Shown here: positions 7,062 to 11,532 of the stretch, piece by piece | How positions within the stretch are numbered: the first letter of the stretch is position 1 | Layout of the letters: each line of letters opens with the position of its first letter | Assembly (NCBI GenBank): GCA_947176785.1 | Contig: CAMWSA010000084.1 | Location: forward strand, 1-11,532 | DNA from: an uncultured Lachnospiraceae bacterium | GTDB taxonomy: Bacteria; Bacillota; Clostridia; Lachnospirales; Lachnospiraceae | Direction of reading: 5' to 3' | DNA length: 11,532 bases | The notes under the pieces: model-generated | The model's input: the letters and a program-made list of their open reading frames with translations, nothing else | Database searches by the model: none | What the model was told of the DNA's origin: nothing | Translations under genes and position numbers: made by a program

Positions 7062-10000
7062 TTAAAAACCTGTATCCACCTCGATCCGGCTTCCGTCCTT
7101 TGTCTTTTTTACCCTGATCTGTTGTGGAATGTTGTCCATCAATTCTTCCCGGTGGCTGATAATGCCCACAAGCTTGTTTGTCCCGGACAGATTGACAAGA
7201 ATATCCATGGCATTTTCAATGGATTTTCTGTCCAGAGTGCCGAAGCCCTCGTCCACAAAGAGGGCATCCATCTGCACGCCGCCGAGATTTGAGGATACGG
7301 TATCCGAGAGTCCCAGCGCCAGGCTTAAGGATGCCTTGAAGCTCTCGCCGCCGGACAGGCTTCCCACAGGTCTTCGGTGGCCTGTGTGATGATCCTGTAC
7401 CTCCAGATTTAGAATCGTCTTGCTCTTTTTGTCATTGGAATCATCTTTTCGATAAAGCTCGTATTGGCCGTCACTCATGGGCAAAAGACGGCGGTTTGCC
7501 GCGGCGATAATATTGTCAAAGCCCGCCGCCTGTATATACTGTTCAAACGTTATCTTGGCCTTGTTGCTGATATTGCCTGCCACAAGATCATGAAGCCTGA
7601 CGTATCTTTCGCTCTCCCTGCGGCACGCTTCCAGGAAATTCTCCTGGTCAGATATATTTCTTCTTACCCTCTCGTTATTTTGCAGCCGGTGTTCTATCTC
7701 TGTATTGCGCTCCCGCAGCCTTTCCACAATACCGTTTTGCTTATTGACCTCTTCCTGAAGGATTTCTTCATCTATTTTGTTCCTGCCCTCCGCGTCTTTT
7801 TCCGCCTGTCCTAACAGTTCCAGATTTGTTTTGACGGATTGTTCATAAGTTCTTATCTTTTTTTCATTGTCTGCTATCTCTTTTTCCGGGACCAGATAAT
7901 CAAGGAATTCTTCTTCCGAACTCATTTTATGATGCCGCAGTGCCTCATGCAGGTCTTCTCTGCATTCCTCAACCTTTCTATCCTGAAGCTTTAAGGTATC
8001 TATCATAGTATGGAGTGCCGCATCAATTCTGGTTTTCCGGTCATCCGCCTCCTGCTTTACACCTCTGGCATTCTCAATTGCCTCCAGGATTGCCCGGGCC
8101 TCTTCCTGCGCCTTTTCCTGTTCCCTGCGGGCGGCTTCCAGATTCTCAAATTCCAGCTTTTCATATTCTTTCAGGGCAGTCCTTTTTTCAATCAGCCCTG
8201 TCTGGTTGTTCTCCCGTCTCGTCTGATAATCCTTTTTCCTTTTCGCAAGGGAATCTGTCTCCTTCCCTCTGGCTTTTTCCAGTTCAGAGACGGCCTGGTC
8301 ATGGATTTTGCAGTCTTTTGCCAGACATTTTTCATCTTCTGCATTTACGGTAATTTTTTCTTCCACCTCCTGCTGCTTTGCGGCGACGAGGGAAAATAAT
8401 TCTTCTATGGGAACTTTTTCATTCCGGCTGGCGGGGGAAGCTTCCTCTCCGGCTGCGCAGAGAGTCCTGTTATCCGGCTGTTGTTCTTTGTCGGCACAGG
8501 GGCTACTGTCCCCCGGCTGCTGCTCTCCGGCGGCGCAGAGGGTTCTATTCTCTGGCTGCTGCTCCCCGGCGGCGCAGAGGGTTCTATTCTCTGGCTGCTG
8601 CTCCCCGGCGGCGATCAGGATTCTTGCCCGCAGCTGTTCTTCCATGGAGGCCGCTTTCGTCTTTGCGCTTTCGGCCTCGGCCAGCGCTTTCTCTTTTGCC
8701 CTTCTCGTCAGTTCCTCTATCTCCTGTAGTGCCTTAAATTGCTCCTCCGACACAGATTCTTCGGATAGGGCTGCCAGCTTCGGATGATGGGTTGAACCGC
8801 AGACAGGACATTTTTCCCCCTCCTCAAGTCCCTGGGCCAAAATCCCGGCACGGCAGTTATCCAGAATATCCCCGCAGCGTTTGCGCTCTTTTTCCGCAGC
8901 ATGATATTCCATCCGGGCTTTCCGAAAGTTCTCCTGCTTTTTGACCAGCGTCTTTGCCGCCGTCTGGTAATTCGGAATTGCCTTTCTGGTTATATCCGTC
9001 AGTTCCGTATCCAGCGACGCCAGTTCTTTTCCGACATTCTGTGCCTTGACCAGTAGGGCTGCGGAATCCCGGAGTTCCTTTATGGTATGGTCCAGCTTCT
9101 GTATTTTTTCCTTTAATTCCCCCTCTTCCGCAATAAGAGCCTTTTCTTCCTGGTCCAGATTGGCGGATTCCTCTCCCAGAGCGTTGACGGCACAGATCAA
9201 TGCATCCCTTGCCTCATATTTACCGATATCCTCTCTGAGCCTTCCGGCTCTCAGATTCAGTTCTTCCGCCCGGGGTTCTCTTTCCAGGGCTTTTTGCAGA
9301 ACTTCGGCGGCTAAAAGGGCCTGGGCCTGTGCCGTCGCTAATTCCTCCTTTTTGGCGGCAATGCTTTCTCTGGCCGTATCAAGGTCCCTCTCTTTTTCCT
9401 TTAACAGGTCAAAAACAGGTTTTACCTTGTGGACAGCTGCTTTTTGACTTTCCAGAAGAAGGGCCAGTTCCCCGACGGACTCTTTTTCCGCGTCAAGCCG
9501 TTCTTTTTTAGCCTTTGCTTCCTCGTAACGGATTAAAAATGCATTGTTTGTATGCGCAGTATGTAATTCCTTTGTTTTACTCGACAAAATCTCGTTTTGT
9601 GCCTCAAACTCTTTCTGAAGTTCCTTTAAAGCAGCCTGGTCCGCAGAGATAATATTTTCCAAGGTCTCCAGCATGTCCCGAATATTCCATGCGCTGCGGC
9701 TTTTCTCGGCCTTGTCCTGCAGAGAGGATAACTCCGCCCACCCTTCGCTTTCCTCCGGCACAGCCGCCTCCCTGAAATACTGGATGATGCTGTCCTCCGT
9801 CCTGCTCTTTTGAGAAAGGCTGGCGTTTCTCCGCTCCTTGAGTTTATATTCCATGCTCTGATAACCGGAGGTCATAAATATGGTTCTGAGAATCTTTGTC
9901 CGGTCATCTGTGGTGGCATTGAGCAGATCCCAAAATTCCCCCTGGGCGATCATTGCGATCTGTTTAAACTGTTTAAAATCTATTTTGAGTAGCTCCTTTA

Positions 10001-10406
10001 CCGCATTGTTCACGGATGTGGTGCCTTCAATGGGAGTTTCTCCCTCACAGTAAAACGCAGCCTTTTCTTTCTCCGTGACAATCCCTTCTCCCCGCTGCTT
10101 CTGCCGTTCATAGGAGGGCTGGCGGTATACATGGTAGCGTTTCCCCTGATGGGAGAAATGAAAATCCACAAAACTCTCCGCCGTGGGTATGGCGTATTCG
10201 CTGCGCAAATTTTTCGTATCCCGGTACATGCCGCTTGTCTCGCCGTACAGGGCAAAGCATATGGCGTCAAAAATGGTGGTTTTACCGGCTCCCGTGTCTC
10301 CGGAGATCAGGAAAAGCCCCTTCTCTCCAAAGGGTTCAAAATCAATTTCCGGCATTTGATCCGCATAGGGGCCAATGGCGCTGAGCGTCAGTTTAATCGG
10401 TTTCAT
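7062..10406 (-). CDS. sbcC: SbcC, ATPase/coiled-coil subunit of the SbcCD nuclease
   Basis: SbcC is the Rad50-like partner of SbcD. The complex opens and cuts DNA hairpins and protein-blocked ends during repair. The 1114-residue product has all the hallmarks. Walker A is GDTGAGKTT (36-44) and the Q-loop is AQGEFWDLL (Q155). Long coiled coils flank a zinc hook, CPVC (533-536) within GEKCPVCGSTHHP. The ABC signature is LSGGES (1017-1022), Walker B with D-loop is ALFVDEGFGTLD (1048-1059), and the switch histidine is H1085. The start, ATG 10406, lies inside the end of sbcD (14-base overlap) with an AGGTG-type ribosome binding site, so translation is coupled. It is somewhat longer than typical SbcC, owing to a Pro/Cys-bearing repeat insert at 599-664 beside the hook (annotated separately). 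The gene appears intact even though its partner sbcD is damaged. Confidence 0.95.
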   Translation of the reverse strand: MKPIKLTLSAIGPYADQMPEIDFEPFGEKGLFLISGDTGAGKTTIFDAICFALYGETSGMYRDTKNLRSEYAIPTAESFVDFHFSHQGKRYHVYRQPSYERQKQRGEGIVTEKEKAAFYCEGETPIEGTTSVNNAVKELLKIDFKQFKQIAMIAQGEFWDLLNATTDDRTKILRTIFMTSGYQSMEYKLKERRNASLSQKSRTEDSIIQYFREAAVPEESEGWAELSSLQDKAEKSRSAWNIRDMLETLENIISADQAALKELQKEFEAQNEILSSKTKELHTAHTNNAFLIRYEEAKAKKERLDAEKESVGELALLLESQKAAVHKVKPVFDLLKEKERDLDTARESIAAKKEELATAQAQALLAAEVLQKALEREPRAEELNLRAGRLREDIGKYEARDALICAVNALGEESANLDQEEKALIAEEGELKEKIQKLDHTIKELRDSAALLVKAQNVGKELASLDTELTDITRKAIPNYQTAAKTLVKKQENFRKARMEYHAAEKERKRCGDILDNCRAGILAQGLEEGEKCPVCGSTHHPKLAALSEESVSEEQFKALQEIEELTRRAKEKALAEAESAKTKAASMEEQLRARILIAAGEQQPENRTLCAAGEQQPENRTLCAAGEQQPGDSSPCADKEQQPDNRTLCAAGEEASPASRNEKVPIEELFSLVAAKQQEVEEKITVNAEDEKCLAKDCKIHDQAVSELEKARGKETDSLAKRKKDYQTRRENNQTGLIEKRTALKEYEKLEFENLEAARREQEKAQEEARAILEAIENARGVKQEADDRKTRIDAALHTMIDTLKLQDRKVEECREDLHEALRHHKMSSEEEFLDYLVPEKEIADNEKKIRTYEQSVKTNLELLGQAEKDAEGRNKIDEEILQEEVNKQNGIVERLRERNTEIEHRLQNNERVRRNISDQENFLEACRRESERYVRLHDLVAGNISNKAKITFEQYIQAAGFDNIIAAANRRLLPMSDGQYELYRKDDSNDKKSKTILNLEVQDHHTGHRRPVGSLSGGESFKASLSLALGLSDTVSSNLGGVQMDALFVDEGFGTLDRKSIENAMDILVNLSGTNKLVGIISHREELMDNIPQQIRVKKTKDGSRIEVDTGF
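8445..8612 (-). repeat. 39-bp in-frame tandem repeat inside sbcC (13-residue unit)
   Basis: Four full 39-bp units occupy 8574-8612, 8535-8573, 8496-8534 and 8457-8495, with a 12-base partial fifth to 8445. The first two are identical at all 39 positions. By my count the third matches them at 30 of 39 and the fourth at 28 of 39. Each encodes a 13-residue unit of type AAGEQQPENRTLC, with variants AAGEQQPGDSSPC and ADKEQQPDNRTLC. The unit is a multiple of three, so changes in copy number keep the SbcC frame. Every unit ends in cysteine (C611, C624, C637, C650) and has a proline that should break a coiled coil. It lies about 60 residues after the zinc hook. The identical copies point to recent duplication. 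Confidence 0.95.
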
Positions 10407-11472
10407 TTATAACACCTGCCTCTCTTGCAACCTCCTCCATCATCCGCAGCTCTTCATCGCTGATAGCGCATCCGTACATCATGCGGTAAAATTCGGATAT
10501 CAGTTCGGGATAGCTCTTCTCCTGCGTTATGTCGGTAATGTCGATGCACTCCGCCCCCCGCGTATGGGAGTTATCATAGACGATCTTCATGGTATTTTTG
10601 TAATACTGCTGAAAAATACCCATTGCGTTGTTGACAGGCTCCTCATCCGTGAGAGTCACATAGATATAGTCATCCGGCGACAGGATGTTTTTGGGGTTAA
10701 GCAGCTGGTTCATCTTTCCTTTCAAGTGCCTCATATCACGGAGGGGCCGCAGCTCTATAAGGTCAATGGATACCTGGCCTTTTTTTTCCAGAGTCACAAG
10801 GGGGACGGATTTTGTGTGATCCGCCTCATTGAGGGAATATTTGAGAAGAGAGCCGGAATACCGGACTGTTTCCCTGCCTATTTTCTGAGGGGAATGGATA
10901 TGCCCCAACGCCACATAATCAAAATCGTCAAAGCAGTCATAGCCTACCTTTTCAATGGTGCCCACGTTTACTGCCGCCGCGCCCTCCGAGCCTCCCAATA
11001 CGGGGTCTTCCGTTTTGCCGGCCACAAACTGGTGCGCCACCAGGATGTTCCGCTTAGACGGATCAATATCCGCATGGGACAGGGCAACCCGCACGGCGTC
11101 TTCATAGGACGCAATATTCTCATCAGGATAAAAATACCTGACCTGGGATGCCTTGACAAAGGGCAGCAGGTAAACATTTACAGTCCCAAACCGGTCCTGG
11201 CATTCTTTCTTATAGACGGCGCCGTCGTATTTTGCCGAGATATGGATCTTGTTTGCCTCAAACAGGCTGCTGCCAAAATTCAGCCTCTCGTCCGAATCAT
11301 GATTTCCGCTGATCAGAAATGTTTCCTTATCCATTTCCGAGAGTCTGCATAAAAACCAATCCAGCAATCTTACGGATTCCTCGCTGGGGATGGATTTGTC
11401 ATAGATATCCCCTGCAATCAGGATGACATCCACCTCCTGCTTTTCGATGACATGCAGGATCTGCTCCAACAT
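10393..11472 (-). CDS. sbcD: SbcD, nuclease subunit of SbcCD, 5'-truncated (lacks first metal motif)
   Basis: SbcD is the Mre11-type manganese phosphoesterase that cuts DNA held by SbcC. The readable frame from ATG 11472 gives 359 residues. It contains GDxxD motif AGDIYD (20-25), GNHDS (56-60), the histidine motif ILVAHQF (H147) and ALGHIHSPQ (H191, H193), with a C-terminal capping region that ends overlapping sbcC. Known SbcD proteins start with a DxH motif about 40 residues before AGD (in E. coli HTSDWHLG). Here only 19 residues precede AGD from the ATG. Homology-like sequence continues upstream of the ATG in frame as FNIIEDQKY, but then runs into a transcription terminator and an in-frame TAG at 11530-11532. 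The DxH motif is therefore absent from this window. The protein is probably inactive as a nuclease, unless a start lies elsewhere. Confidence 0.85.
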   Translation of the reverse strand: MLEQILHVIEKQEVDVILIAGDIYDKSIPSEESVRLLDWFLCRLSEMDKETFLISGNHDSDERLNFGSSLFEANKIHISAKYDGAVYKKECQDRFGTVNVYLLPFVKASQVRYFYPDENIASYEDAVRVALSHADIDPSKRNILVAHQFVAGKTEDPVLGGSEGAAAVNVGTIEKVGYDCFDDFDYVALGHIHSPQKIGRETVRYSGSLLKYSLNEADHTKSVPLVTLEKKGQVSIDLIELRPLRDMRHLKGKMNQLLNPKNILSPDDYIYVTLTDEEPVNNAMGIFQQYYKNTMKIVYDNSHTRGAECIDITDITQEKSYPELISEFYRMMYGCAISDEELRMMEEVAREAGVINETD

Positions 11473-11496
11473 ATATTTCTGATCTTCAATAATATT

Positions 11497-11529
11497 AAAA
11501 ACAAAAGAAAGCCCACTTATATGTGGACT
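11497..11529 (-). terminator. Intrinsic terminator immediately upstream of truncated sbcD
   Basis: On the minus strand AGTCCAC and GTGGGCT form a seven-pair stem (11510-11516 with 11523-11529, one G-U pair) around the loop ATATAA, followed by TTCTTTTGTTTTT. This is a typical rho-independent terminator for a gene lying to the right of the window. It points toward sbcD and sits where the first codons of sbcD should be. Confidence 0.7.
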
Positions 11530-11532
11530 CTA

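Noticed and set aside
8445..8612. Possible CRISPR array
   Set aside because: The 39-bp units are directly adjacent with no unique spacers and lie within the sbcC coding frame.
8308..8787. Several + strand open frames with repeated Cys/Leu-rich peptides
   Set aside because: They are antisense readings of the sbcC tandem repeat; a 39-bp unit keeps every frame open.
10375..11352. A 325-codon open frame on the + strand
   Set aside because: It lies opposite sbcD, whose phosphoesterase motifs are clear, and its translation shows no recognisable family and no ribosome binding site.

Overview
The window looks like chromosomal DNA of a Gram-positive Clostridia member, probably Lachnospiraceae. The grounds are strong AGGAGG-type ribosome binding sites, a lipobox solute-binding protein, chemotaxis-receptor and ArsR sequences of the style common in that family, and mixed GTG/ATG starts. 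This placement is inference from gene style; there is no rRNA or other marker gene here.

Left part (1-2161, + strand): a near-consensus promoter drives the 5' end of a sugar-type ABC solute-binding lipoprotein gene. That gene breaks off after about 96 codons and runs directly, out of frame, into a methyl-accepting chemotaxis protein (MCP) gene that has lost its start and first membrane segment. It reads as a deletion or rearrangement scar joining two genes.

Middle part (2206-6301, + strand): a SUKH (SMI1/KNR4) family protein of the type often used as an immunity protein, then an ArsR-family repressor preceded by an inverted repeat. Next comes a two-gene unit: a STAND/NB-ARC P-loop NTPase with a C-terminal TPR-like helical array, and 43 bases later a 315-residue protein with an XRE-like helix-turn-helix region. 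This pair is the best candidate for a poorly described sensing or defence-like system.

Right part (6310-11532, - strand): a four-helix membrane protein with a small C-terminal ectodomain, then sbcD-sbcC, overlapping by 14 bases and ending at a strong hairpin terminator. SbcC is intact in its ATPase and zinc-hook motifs. Beside the hook it carries an unusual tandem array of 39-bp units, each coding for 13 residues ending in cysteine. SbcD lacks its first metal-binding motif (DxH): homologous sequence stops at about position 11490, where an intrinsic terminator belonging to something upstream takes its place. SbcCD is therefore probably nuclease-defective or unexpressed from its own promoter.

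Overall, at least two gene breaks in 11.5 kb (solute-binding protein/MCP, and the sbcD 5' end) suggest a locally rearranged region around otherwise intact genes.
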